A DNA stretch of 64,000 nt from Merluccius polli (Eukaryota > Chordata > Actinopteri > Gadiformes > Merlucciidae): positions 5,001 to 69,000 of the forward strand of contig JAOPHQ010002924.1 in NCBI GenBank assembly GCA_030340625.1, given 5' to 3'. Below, piece by piece: positions 11,498-22,200 of the stretch; the first letter of the stretch is position 1; the number at the start of each line of letters is the position of its first letter. The position numbers and the translations under genes were made by a program. The notes beneath the pieces are model-generated. The model worked only from the letters and a program-made list of their open reading frames with translations. It ran no database searches and was not told the origin of the DNA.

Positions 11498-11501
<4 letters not shown>
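10326..11501. mobile_element. Third-layer ~1.18-kb transposon inserted in a (TA)n tract
   Basis: Perfect 21-bp terminal inverted repeats begin TTAGGGTGCATCAGTTGCCC at 10,326; the complement ends at 11,501. Both ends border (TA)n, so the element inserted into, or duplicated, TA-rich target DNA and the true target duplication cannot be read. It carries one ORF (11,044-11,409) and otherwise AT-rich, non-coding DNA. The superfamily is not certain. Confidence 0.75.
11044..11409 (+). CDS. Truncated transposon-encoded ORF of unknown type (121 aa)
   Basis: Residues 1-100 have a coding-like composition: a basic start, LPRTKLPTLRMILRAMKYLS, then YQIAKMLYPQIEEIYGRAGV and KPANKDRLYVL. The pattern resembles the N-terminal helical domain of uncharacterised teleost transposon proteins of the 'LPT-x-DVL ... 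IWEKA-x-IP' type, but this is from memory of family style and not a search. The final ~20 residues (LIFPFSSYFLYN...) look like read-through. It is probably the 5' part of a transposase gene whose remainder was deleted. Confidence 0.4.
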   Translation: MASKTRASSQLYGLGPAVSADDLHLPRTKLPTLRMILRAMKYLSSSTTESGSQSHYQIAKMLYPQIEEIYGRAGVPLQPIGSKPANKDRLYVLSSVYLIFPFSSYFLYNTDAQIVQRCCHP

Positions 11502-11562
<61 letters not shown>

Positions 11563-12144
11563 TTTTTCTTTCTTTCTTTTTCTTTACAGTAGGACAATTT
11601 CATTCTACCAGTCATACAACACCTCATGCCACTTGTGATAATATAGTGTCCTTATCATAACTGATAAGGTGCCTCAGCACACTTTAAATGGGTAACATTT
11701 TAATGGATACATTAAGAGAAAACAAGTCTGCCAACAACATAAAACATTGCACGTAATTAACCATCAGGGCTGAGTTTTCAATTCTTACAGGACAAACACA
11801 AATCTGGCAACCATCACAACCACACACAAAGATGTCTTGTGTACTATAATGTAATTGTAATAATATATTTTTTCAATTTAATTTAATTTAACAAACTGTA
11901 TTCAGATGATTAATAGGCCTATTATAAGGCAAAGTGAAGTTTATGTTTATGCTCATGTGTTTTCTGTCTGTGTGCCTTTTACTGTTACTGCAGGTGAAAA
12001 CAATGACAGCATAAACAATACAGTATATAGACACGTTTTAATATGAATGCTTACAGAAAAGCAGGTGAAAGAAAAGATTATTTTACTTTAGATGTAGCCT
12101 ATTGGATATAGGAACCTATTGGATATAGAACGCAAAAGACGGGA

Positions 12145-12310
12145 GGCGCCCGGTTAGCTCAGTTAGCTGGCCAATCATGTACCAAGGCTGAGTCCTTGCC
12201 GCTGCAGTGGCCCAGGGTGCGAATCCGACCTGCGCCCCCCCCCCCCCCCCCCCCCCCCCCCGCGCCATCCCCCCGCCCCCCCCACCCATCCCCAGCTGCA
12301 TCCATCAAGA
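12145..12310 (+). mobile_element. tRNA-derived SINE head followed by poly-C
   Basis: GCCCGGTTAGCTCAGTTAGCTGG resembles a tRNA 5' half with an A box, and GGTGCGAATCCGACC resembles a B box about 50 bp later. A poly-C run (about 12,234-12,261) follows. The D and anticodon stems do not fold as a functional tRNA, so this is a SINE. Confidence 0.55.
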
Positions 12311-12960
12311 AGAACGCGAAACACGAAGCCACAGCTTGCTCAGAAACTTTCTGTTGCTTCCATTCCCATGTGCTGTTAAATAAGTCACTGGCTGATTGAT
12401 GAATCTCTTCACTGGTGTTGTACTCTCTGTGAGGATATTTATGTAGTATGTTTTAAACACTTCACAAACTCAGTAGTATTATCCACAAGTAGGCCTACAG
12501 CAGATGCATACTGACATCAGCAAACCTCACCAAATGTTTACAGGTTGAAATACCAAAGCAGTAGCCTCCCGCTGGAAAGTTAGTAATTTACAGTAAAATA
12601 AAGTTTATAAAACAAAAAGTTTGTGATTATTAATAATGGGACTATCTGTAAAATGTGTACAAAGTTCGCTTACTACAGAATAATCAGAATCAGCTTTAAT
12701 GCAAAGTAGGTTTGCACAAAGGCTACAAGAGATTTGCTTTGGTATTTTTGTGCATAACAATGAACATAGTGAGTAGACTAGAACATAACCTTCAAGAAAA
12801 ATAAAACAAACTGATTTATCTTTTTATAAATCATGCCCAACTTAAACTGCAGCCTTGTAATTGAGTGAGTAAAGTATTTTGTCATTTTACATTGCATTTT
12901 AAATTTAAAAAAAAACATAGGCTACCAACAATTTCTTTCCTCGGCACTGCAACATAACAG

Positions 12961-15900
12961 TTTTTTTTTTAGTTTAGTTCCTCCCGTTCCTATTTGGAAC
13001 ATTGGGCGACGAGTCCTCTCCATTTATTCCGGTCTCTGGCGACCCTTCTTGCTCCGTGCCAGCTGACACCCATCTCGCTTAGGTCTTCCTTCGCTGTCTG
13101 TCTCCATGTCTTTTTTGGCTTCCCTCTCTTCCTCTTTCCACCTTCTGGCATCCAGTCCATTGCCACACTTGCCGGTCTTTCTCTTGGCAGTCGGAGTACG
13201 TGTCCAGCCATTCTCCTTCTCCTTCCATCGATGATAACAGACAGTGGTGCTACCCCTGCCCTTCTCATCACCTCCTCATTGGTGATGTGGTCTCTCCATG
13301 AGATCCTCAGGATGGATCTGAGGCATCTTCGGTGGAAGACGTCCAACTTGTTGGTCGTGTTGGCTGTCTTCGTCCACGTCTCACCGGCGTAGGTCGCTGT
13401 TGGGATGACCACTGACATATAGAGGCGTAGCTTGGTGGCCGTAGAGATGGTTTTAGACGACCAAATGTTGCGGAGACGCTGAAACACTCCTGCAGCTTTG
13501 CCAACTCGGTTGTTGACGTCTTTCTCCACGTCTCCTGTGTTCGAGATGTTACTTCCAAGGTACGTGAAGTTGTCAACATACTCTATGTCATGTATGCCTA
13601 TAGTGAGTGGTGGAAGGTGTTGGTATTGTCCAATGATCATGGCCTTTGTCTTTTCTTGGCTTATCCGTAAACCGACCTTATCTCCGTGCTCATGGAGTCT
13701 GTTGGTCAACTCTTGGAGTGCAGGCCGGGTATGACTTAACAGAGCCAAGTCGTCCGCAAAGTCCAGATCGGCTAGTCTGCCCCCCTCCCCACTTGATACC
13801 AAAGTTTTTCCCGGTGACGGACTTCCTCATCACAAAGTCAATTGTAATAATGAAGAGCAGTGGTGACAGAATGCAACCCTGTCTTACACCGGTCACGATG
13901 TCAAAGTCATCGGTTGTGCCGTTGTTGGTTTTGACTCTGCAGGTGGAGTTGTGGTACAGGGACCTGAAGATGTTCACGTACTTGGGTGGTACACCATACA
14001 GCTGGACGATCTGCCACAGTGATTCCCGGTGGATGCTGTCGAAAGCTTTTTTTAAATCGATGTAGTTGATCATGAGGGGTGTCTGAAGCTCTTGGCACTG
14101 CTCAATGATGTTGCGAAGAGTGAAGATCTGTTCGGAGCAGGACCTTCCCTTCCTGAAGCCAGCTTGCTCTTCCCTTAGGATGTTGTCCACCTCCTCTTTA
14201 AGGCGTTGGAGCAATACACTGCAGAATACCTTGCTAGGGATAGACAGCAGTGTGATGCCCCGCCAGTTGTTGCAGTCCGCGAGGTTTCCCTTCTTGGGCA
14301 GTGTCACAATGACCCCACGTCTCCAGTCGGCTGGAACTTCTTCAGCGTGCCAAATCATGTTGAACAGGCTAGTGAGGCTCTCCACAACAACGTCCTGGCC
14401 GTGCTTCAACAACTCGGCGGCTACCTCGTCGAGTCCCGGTGCCTTGTTGTTTTTGAGGCTCTTGATTGCTCGGACAACCTCAGTCCCGGATATCCCTCCT
14501 GAAGTAACGTTCAGAGTTGGAGCCGGTGTTTCGTGATCGAAATTGAAGAGCATGGAAGGTATTGGCTGATTGAGAACCTCCTTGAAGTGCTCCACCCACC
14601 TTGCCTCCTGCTCTTCGTCGGTCAGGAGTGCCCTGCCATCCTTGCTCCTGGTTGGCACACCGGAGCTGCTCCTGGAGCTGGTTAGCTCCCGTACGATCCT
14701 GTACAGCGTTTTTGTGTTGTTCTTCTCCGCTGCCTCCTGTGCCTCTCTTGCTTTCTCCTCTAGCCACCGTCTTTTATCATTCCTGCAGCTCTTCTTCACT
14801 TCCCTGTCCAGACGCCTGTACTCCTCATCTTCCATCCTCCAACTCCGGAGTCTCCTCTTCTGTTCTCTTTTTATTTTGGCCACCTTTCGTTCATCGATCA
14901 ACTTCCATGTGTGGTCTGTTATCCACCTTTCTTTGTTGGTACCCCTCCTTCTGCCTAAAACTGCCTCTGCAGTCTCAGTGATGGTACGTGAGAACAGACT
15001 CCACTGCTCCTCAATGGTTGAAGGATGTTGTGGTACCGCAAGCTTCTTACTCAACTCCTCACGGAAGCTTTCTGATACGTTGTTATTCTTCAGCTTGTCC
15101 ACCGCGTAAGGTCTCTTGGGCTGCACCTTTTCCACCTTCTTTAGCTTCAGCCTGATTTTACCCACCACAAGGAAGTGATCTGATCCTACATCTGCACCTC
15201 TATAGGAGCGAACGTCTAGCAATGATGAGCGCCACCTTGTGTTGATGCAGATGTAGTCCAGCTCGTTCCGGGTCCCACCATCAGGTGAAACCAAGGTCAT
15301 CTTGTGGATCCGCTTGTGCCCAAAAAAGGTGTTTCCGATGCTGAAACCGTTGGTGCTGGTTAGCATCAACAGTCTCTCTCCGTTGTCATTTGTGGAGCTT
15401 GCAGACCCGTGTGGTCCCACTGTGGTGTTAAGGCCCCTTCTGTCATCATCCAGTTTTGCATTGAAGTCTCCAATCAGCATCTTGATGTCATAGCTGGGGA
15501 TCTCTTCAAGCACGGTTTGGAGCTGATTGTAGAAGGCGTCCTTATCTTCTTCTGAGACAACATCGGTTGGGGCATAAACTTGCACGATGGTTGCTTTGGC
15601 ATGTCTGGTGTAAAGCCTCGCTGTGATGATGCGTTCGTTCACCGGCTTCCATCCAACCAACGCTTTTGCTGCGTAGCTGGAGAGGATGATGCCGACTCCA
15701 TGGGTATGATGGTCTTGCTTCCCAGAGTAAAGAACGGTTGCTCCATCCACCATGAGGCGCCCCTGCCCTGTCCACCTCATTTCGCTAATGCCTAAGATGT
15801 CCAGGCGATAGTCTTTCATACTCTTCAGCACCTGGTCCATGCGACCACACTGAAATAGTGTGCATACGTTCCAGGCGCCTACTCTGGTGTTGGCTTTGGT

Positions 15901-16092
15901 GTTGAAGATCGGGGTCATCAAGGGTCGGGCTTCCTGCTGGATTTCACCCGGCCCCGTCATTGCTACATCCAAGGATGTGCCGTCTCTTCTTCGCCGTGAT
16001 TTACCGGAATGGCTACTTCTCGTCGTTTCTGTAACAGGCTTTTGTTTTAAAGGGTGAGGTTGTTAACCCTACGCCCAACTTTGGGCAAATAA
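12961..16092 (-). mobile_element. RTE-clade LINE, nearly full length (minus strand)
   Basis: The element is inserted in the right arm of the long-TIR transposon. Comparison with the uninterrupted left arm (9805-9825) shows about 20 bp of target lost or altered. Its 3' end on the minus strand is an A-rich run (12,961-12,971 on plus). The 5' end lies near 16,092, next to 'aataaatattgtaataattg'. It encodes one protein with endonuclease then reverse transcriptase, interrupted by a single frameshift. Confidence 0.85.
12990..15972 (-). pseudogene. RTE endonuclease/reverse transcriptase with one frameshift
   Basis: The first frame (15,972-13,690) has a 760-residue run. It contains an APE-type endonuclease (WNVCTL near residue 34, DILGISEMRW, GDFNAKLDDD, ELDYICINTRW, GSDHFLV), a basic linker, then RT motifs (NWRGITLLSI, GFRKGRSCSEQIFTLRNI, YIDLKKAFDSI, GVRQGCILSPLLF). 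A one-base shift in a G-run (minus strand; plus 13,783-13,793) moves the rest into the 12,990-13,802 frame. That frame carries the catalytic FADD (LADLDFADDLALLS) and the C-terminal part (YLGSNIS, RRMAGHVLRL). The order and motifs are those of RTE-clade LINEs. Apart from this shift it is intact, which suggests a young copy or a homopolymer sequencing error. Confidence 0.85.
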
Positions 16093-16318
16093 ATATTGTA
16101 ATAATTGTAATAATCAAAGAAACCTTGAAAAAAAAAAATGCACAAATAGGGTCATGAAAATGCTACCAAGTCTAATATTGCCAAGTGTTAACATTTATAA
16201 ACTATAAATACGACAGATTACTGGTTTGGTTGTATATGGTTTGCTAGTAGGCCTATACGAGTAGTGGGTGATTTCGGACACAGCCCTTGATTGCCACCGT
16301 TATAAGGCCTACCCCATA

Positions 16319-16665
16319 AACGGCATAAGATGCCGTGGCACCTTACGGTGAACCGCTGGCAACCCACTCAAACAGCGGCAGATGCCGTGGCATCTTACGG
16401 TGAACCGCTGGCAACCCACTCAAACAGCGGCAGATGCCGTGGCATCTTACGGTGGACAGCTGGCAACCCAATGCCATATAAACAGCGAAAGATGCCGCGG
16501 CATCTCAACCTGCCACCGGAAATGCCACTGCGAGCTGCCATAAACGGCGAAAGATGCCGCGGCATCTCAACCTGCCACCGGAAATGCCACTGCGAGCTGC
16601 CATAAACGGCGAAAGATGCCGCGGCATCTCAACCTGCCACCGGAAATGCCACTGCGAGCTGCCGA
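16319..16665. repeat. Subterminal tandem repeats, right arm (52-bp and ~60-bp units)
   Basis: This inverted counterpart of the 9178-9590 array has about two 52-bp units (16,330-16,440), then three ~60-bp units (about 16,489-16,665). The ~60-bp units share GATGCCGCGGCATCTCAACC and TGCCACCGGAAATGCCACTG. Copy number and unit type differ between the two ends of the element. Confidence 0.85.
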
Positions 16666-17479
16666 TGCCACAATTTGAGCTAGCTGTCTCTCCATTTCAG
16701 GGTTAATAAACCCAGGGTTTTCACTAAACCTGCTTTGTGAAACGGACCCCTGGTGTCCAAACAGTTTTGATCAAACCAACCAAGATACAACACTGAAAGA
16801 TGGGGCCAATTGTTGTGGATATGTTTGAGAGGGATCAGTAAGACCTGGTAAAAATTCTTAACTCCCTTTTCAGCGTATTTGCTCAGGTCACAATAACTTA
16901 TTTTATGTTTTGCTTTTTTGTGCTTAGCAACCAATATAACCCTCTTAGCAGGTCTTGGAAGGAGGGATCCCTCTTCTGTGTTCGTAAAAATGTCTCCCTC
17001 TTGCCTTTCAGATGGCTTAGGGTTAGTGCAGGTGTCCTTATAACGTGGACCTGTGAAGCCCTTTGGGACTGTGCTGGAGGTCAAAGACAAGGGCAGGAGG
17101 TACCTTGTCTTTAGACTGGGTTGCTATCAATCAGCTTGGACTAGTGATTGAGTGAGGGTTTCTCAACTATATAATGGGGAAGAACTGAAGAATGTGGCGT
17201 TTCTTTCATGAAACATTTACAATAGACACTTCCCCTCCCGTGTAAGGAGGTCTCTCGTTCAGGATTCATGAGACAAACCAACCAAATGTAGTGAGGATAT
17301 TTTAATTTACAGTGTCATCAGCAGTAGATTTGTAAAAACAGGTTCAAGTCTCAGCAGGTTCAGTGTGGAGTGATAATCTGAGTCACTTCTTTTTTGAAAA
17401 CATTTCAATTTTGCATATTTAGTTTCATCAAGATATTTTCACCTATGGCTCCTACTAAACACACAAGAAAGATAACTTG

Positions 17480-17690
17480 ATGTGGAGTGTGTGTGGTGAC
17501 GGCTGGTTTAAGCAGTGAGGCTGCACACCTGTGGTGCATGAGCAATAATGGCACCCAGGATAAACCAGCCATCATGACATCATGCTCTGTCATGGCAGCA
17601 TTTTCCACCTGCTCTGGCTGAACCATCTTGCCATCACCAATAAACTGGCTTTATACCAACATCTAACTGTGTCGGAGGAGCCTAGGAAAG
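17480..17690 (+). repeat. Dispersed ~300-450-bp repeat, copy 1 (partial)
   Basis: Shares with four other places in the window the blocks TGTGGAGTGTGTGTGGT, CTGCACACCTGTGGTGCA, GGCACCCAGGATAAACCAGC, CCAATAAA and GTGTCGGAGG. The unit has a fixed order, an internal AATAAA, no ORF and no clear terminal repeats. Confidence 0.75.
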
Positions 17691-18029
17691 CCACACTTAT
17701 TTTATATACATTTGGTTTTAGAACTGGAAAAGAAACGCCTTTACATAAGTAAATTAAATTCTTTCGACAAGCAATCTACAGTTTGACATTGTATTTTCAA
17801 GTTGCCATGGTACACATCTAGATCATTCAGCAGTATCATAGATCACTGATCATAGAACAAACAGATTTACAACAGGACATGCTATCAACAAAAACAAACA
17901 TTGCAGAGCAGTGCTCCTTTTGTGCCCAATGCCTATAAATAATGTGATAGTCATTTAAATCAAAACAAAGAATAACATCTAGAAAGTGCAAAAATAAAAA
18001 CTATTGTAGATGCATTTGCAGATTTGCAT

Positions 18030-18542
18030 TTTTCAACCTGGACCCCATTTTCACTTTATTTTGGGTCTCAGAGAGTTGGACAGATGAGTCAAGAGTTTGT
18101 TGTGCTGGACTACAAAAAGTGTAGCTTAGTGTTATCTAAAGGATAAAAAAAAGCAATGGTGCGTGTTTGCACATTTCTACCGTTCTCTTCCTGCAAGAAC
18201 TCAACTCGAGATTTCAGAGCGAGACTTCTCCTTGAGCGAGACTTGCTTAGACAAAAAACAGACCGGATCAAGCGAAAGGTAAAGACAAAGGTTTTATTTC
18301 ACTGTAGGGATCCTTTCCATAATGTTGTCAGACACAACAATCTGAGCCTGTCAGTGGCAAAACAACCACTTTTAGAGGACGTACATTGACGGGCGCCTTT
18401 GCCCCTATAGCTTTACATTGCTGCCCGTTTCGTGGCTGATGGCTGAAAGTAAAGTAAAAATACATTTTCTGCATAAGTCTATGAAAGCCAAAATTATGGG
18501 AAATATGGTCTAGGTTGAAAAATCCCAAAGTTATCCTTTAAA
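18030..18542. repeat. MITE-like inverted repeat element
   Basis: TTTTTCAACCTGGACCCC at about 18,031-18,048 is inverted near 18,507-18,521 (GGTCTAGGTTGAAAAA), and TAAAGGATA at 18,138 is inverted as TATCCTTTA at 18,532-18,540. This is a common style of fish non-autonomous element. The boundaries are approximate. Confidence 0.45.
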
Positions 18543-19249
18543 GAAGGGTAGACATTAAACATGAAATGCTTGTTTGCTAAAACCAGATAGTGAGATGGTT
18601 TGCTAAAGACTCAAAATGTAATGACTGTAAATCATTATTTAGAAATCATTCTTAAGTCATGACTATTCAGATAGGTAGACTTTTTACAGTTGTTTAGGCT
18701 ATAAGTCACAACAGTGCTTCTTTCCTGAGCTAAACAGCCACTGCATGGCATCTTACAAAAATAATTTATGGTGATGAAGCTGTTTGCTACCAAGACGCAG
18801 TTTTCGCATTGGCATGGGTTACGTGGCCTCTCCAAGAAAGGTTTGTAAGAGTAAAAGAAGAAAAAGAAGAGCTCTGGTGTTTGGCCATGCAGAACAGACA
18901 GCATGGCCATGTCTTTGGTCTCCACACAGACAGTTTCCTTTGTGGGAAAAAAAGAAATGCACTTCAAACAGTTTGTATGCAAACTATAGTGGTACCTGAG
19001 AGTAAAACATTTAGATAACACTGGCATCAGCCAAAACAAACCTGACAAACATTGTGTGTGTCCAAGTTTGGATGTGTACATAAAGGACATGTAAAATGTA
19101 CTTCATTTCCTCTGTGTGTAACCAGCACACCACTGACATCTGGACTGTATTTGCAGTCTGAATCCCAGCCAGCGTTTCTCGGGTCCTCCTATTTCTGTCA
19201 TAGGCTCTGAGCCTAGACGTTGTGAGGCCGTTGTGCTGTCCGGTCCCAT

Positions 19250-22200
19250 TCACACCACCATGGGTGGCTTCTCCCGACTCAGCGCCTCTGGAGCCAGGTC
19301 TGCCTCCAAGTAGTCTTGCGCCTCGTCGGATTCGCCCGGCGCTCCCTTCATCTGGTGTCCGTTGTTCCCGGCTCCCCTGCCACCGCTTCGCCACAGGCTA
19401 GACTTGGTGGGCCCCACCAGGGCCAGGCAAGCTGCCCCGAGGCCCATGCCCACAGCGCAGGAGTAGAAGGCAGACCCGTAGTTGTGGGTGACGTCCACCA
19501 ACCATCCTGAGACGAGAGACAGAACCGCAGGGAGATGATGGTCAATATGTTCAGCAAAAACATGTAAAATGAACCCCCCCCCCCCAAAAAAAAAATGTTT
19601 GGTTAATTTTGTATCATTTTCTGCAATATAACTTTGCTTATATTACCAAATGCCAAGATCAGTCTGCACTGAAAAGAAAATTAAAATCAACTTTAAATCC
19701 TATAGGACCTTTCCCTGGTCTACAGTGTATAGGGAAGTATCCTAGTCATGAAACACATTTACATTCAGGTAATATGATTCAAACCAGGAACACAAAGCGC
19801 CGCCAGACATCAGATCATCAGAGTGAACCTCCTGTAGATAGTAACGTATCAGGGGGCGGTCTCTAAGATTAATCAGCCTTGTCCATTGGGGGTAATAGCA
19901 AATAGCAAAGGCTAGCCTACAGACACTGAGAAGAACACATGACATCATCCCTAAGAGCGCACGTCGAGACCGTACCTCCAAGCGGCGGTCCCGCTAGCCC
20001 GGCGAAGCTTTGGATGAACACGTACACCCCCACCGAAGATGCCATTCTCTCCACTCCCACCACCTCCTCCTCGGCCAGCATGGGGATGTGCGTGGATGCC
20101 ACAGTGCCCAGGAAGAAGCCGTAGAGGGCACAGCAGGCCAGCAGGCCCCAGAACTCCCGCACCAGGGTGAAGGCCACTAGCACCAGGCAGAGCAGCACCA
20201 CGCACGCTAGCAGCACCCACAACTTCCCCCTTGCCAGCCGGCTCAGCACCACCCCGACTGAGAGGCGGCCGAACACCTCCGCCACTGCCATGGCCGACAG
20301 CATGTAGGACGCCATGTCGCCTGCCACGCCGTGGCTCTTGCTCAGCTCGATGATGTACAGCTGTGGTGCGAAGAAGCCCAGCGTGGCGAACAGGCCAAAG
20401 AGGGAGTAGCAGATGAAGGCACCATCTCGGAGCACCGAGAAGTCCAGCAGTTTGGGTCTGGGGGGGCGGTGGGCCTCCGTGTGTTTCAATGTGACGGGAG
20501 GTGCAGGCGGTAGCGGTCCCTGCTCCCCCTCCATCAGGGAGTCAACCGCAGCCTGGGGGTCTGTTGTTGTGGGGGCCATAGCAGCATCAGCCACCCGGAG
20601 CTCGTTGCAGGAGGCATAGAGGGAGGTGATGCCAGAGTCCTCTGAGCCCAGGGACGTCTTGGTCTGCTCGTTGTCCAGCTCGTAGTCCCCCTTTGTGGAG
20701 AGCGAACGCCGCTCGGATGAGTCCTCCTGTTTGGTCGCCAGGTCAACGGTGGGCTGAATGATGATTGGGCGAAGGAGAGTTCCGCAGCCAATCACTGACA
20801 TCTGAATCAGCCCTATGAGGAGCAGGCAGTAGCGCCAGCCTATTTGTTTCTTCAGCGCCGTGAATGCTGGGAAGAGGAGGGTTCTTCATGTAAGATGGAG
20901 GGTTCTTCATGTCATGCATTATAACCAAATTATGCCATATTTGTTGATAGTTACACTATAATTGGTTAATTATTTTGCAGGTAAAATTGGTAAATAATTG
21001 GTGCAAAATGCAGACTGGCAGTTAGTGTTGTTTTTGGCGGCCTGTTTTCATTTTAGTCTTAGTCTAGTCTTTGTGTCAAACTGTCATTTTAGTCTTTATT
21101 AGTTTTAGTCACGTTTGTACTATTTTAGTCTAGTCAAGTTTCAGTCGACTAAAAGTCTGAGAATTTTAGTCTTATTTTAGTCAGAATTATCCATGACTAT
21201 TTTAGTCTAGTTTTAGTTAATGAACATTGTATTTTAGTCTCTTTTTAGTAATGCAATTCTATTTAAACCAGTAAATATAGTACAAGTACCTAGTATAGTA
21301 TAGACAAAACCAACATTTTCTTTAAGTCACCCATTTCACAAGTCAAACAAGGTTATCTTATTATTATATTATTGTTACCTTATAGACTCAAGAAAACATT
21401 CAATTCCAGACATGGAAGACGCTCTGATTTGAATTTACAACATATTTATTTTACCCACCAAACATGTAAGAAGTATACACACATGGCTAACCTGCCAGGT
21501 TTTGTTTGAGCTTTACGGCCTTTACACACCGGGGCGTGACGAATAAACGACACGAAAATGTAAAATACTCGCCTATTTCACATCAAAACTATTCATAGCG
21601 GCAGCGATGCGAATCTGCGACAGTTGCGACATTTGTTCAATACAAGTGAAGCGGCTTTTTCGCCGCGTAATATTTGCGTTCTGTGTGAAAGTACTCATGA
21701 CAAAAACAACAGTAAGAAAACTCATATTTACGTGCGAATTAATCACAGGAAAAAAAACGCCGCGGTGTGTAAAGGCCTTTAACTTGCCGCGAGTGGGGAT
21801 TGAGGAAGTGACGTCGCTTGCGTCTTCGCAGTGCGCTGATGCAGCCCCGAGACTCAGGAAACAGAAATATTTCAAAATAATAATAATAGCGGGACGAAAT
21901 GAACGGGACGAAAAGAGTTTTTATTTTGAAAACCACATTTAGTCGCGTTTTTATTCGTCAACAATATTGCATTATAAATTTGATTATAGTTTTCGTCACA
22001 TGACCACCATTTTCGTTGCGTCTCGTCTCGTTTTCGTCACGTGATAAAGGTTTGTTGACGACGATATTTAGTCATAATTTTCGTTGACGAAAGCAACACT
22101 ACTGGCAGTTTACCCATGCCACACACCACCTAAGTGGCTTTTGCTGGTGCCCTCCGACAGGACACAGGTAGATGTTGATTTGCAGATGCATTTATTGGGG

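Larger units (their letters stand above)
9101..16685. mobile_element. Second-layer element with very long (~0.8 kb) terminal inverted repeats
   Basis: The left arm 9101 to about 9946 is inverted relative to two right-hand blocks, about 12,828-12,960 and 16,093-16,685, which are separated by the RTE LINE. The arms contain, from the outside in: a unique ~80-bp end starting CTAGCTCAAATTGTGGCATC, subterminal tandem repeats, then ~330 bp of shared AT-rich sequence starting near 'gggctgtgtccgaaatcacc'. CATTTCAG occurs on both flanks (about 9086-9093 and 16,695-16,702), compatible with an 8-bp duplication, although the very end of the element is not sharply defined. No transposase was found. Confidence 0.65.
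7599..16749. mobile_element. PIF/Harbinger-type DNA transposon, heavily invaded (outermost layer)
   Basis: The ends are inverted: GGGTCCGTTTCACAAAGCAG at 7599-7618 matches the complement of the sequence ending at 16,749. The 3-bp motif CTG flanks both sides (7596-7598 and 16,750-16,752), consistent with the 3-bp target duplication of Harbinger elements. Inside the left end a decayed MYB/trihelix-like gene is visible (see the entry at 7812). The right end was split by another element. The sequence at 9020-9098 (ending 'gtttccctcatttcag') continues logically at about 16,697 ('catttcagggttaataaa'). Confidence 0.75.
16750..19249. other. Intergenic region and slc16a6 3' UTR side
   Basis: It contains a copy of a dispersed repeat (about 17,480-17,690), an inverted-repeat MITE-like piece (about 18,030-18,542) and otherwise AT-rich unique DNA that probably includes the slc16a6 3' UTR. 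No clear AATAAA on the minus strand could be tied to the gene. No coding exon found. Confidence 0.5.

Noticed and set aside
14570..15109. Plus-strand ORFs across the RTE LINE
   Set aside because: Antisense shadows of the endonuclease/RT coding strand.
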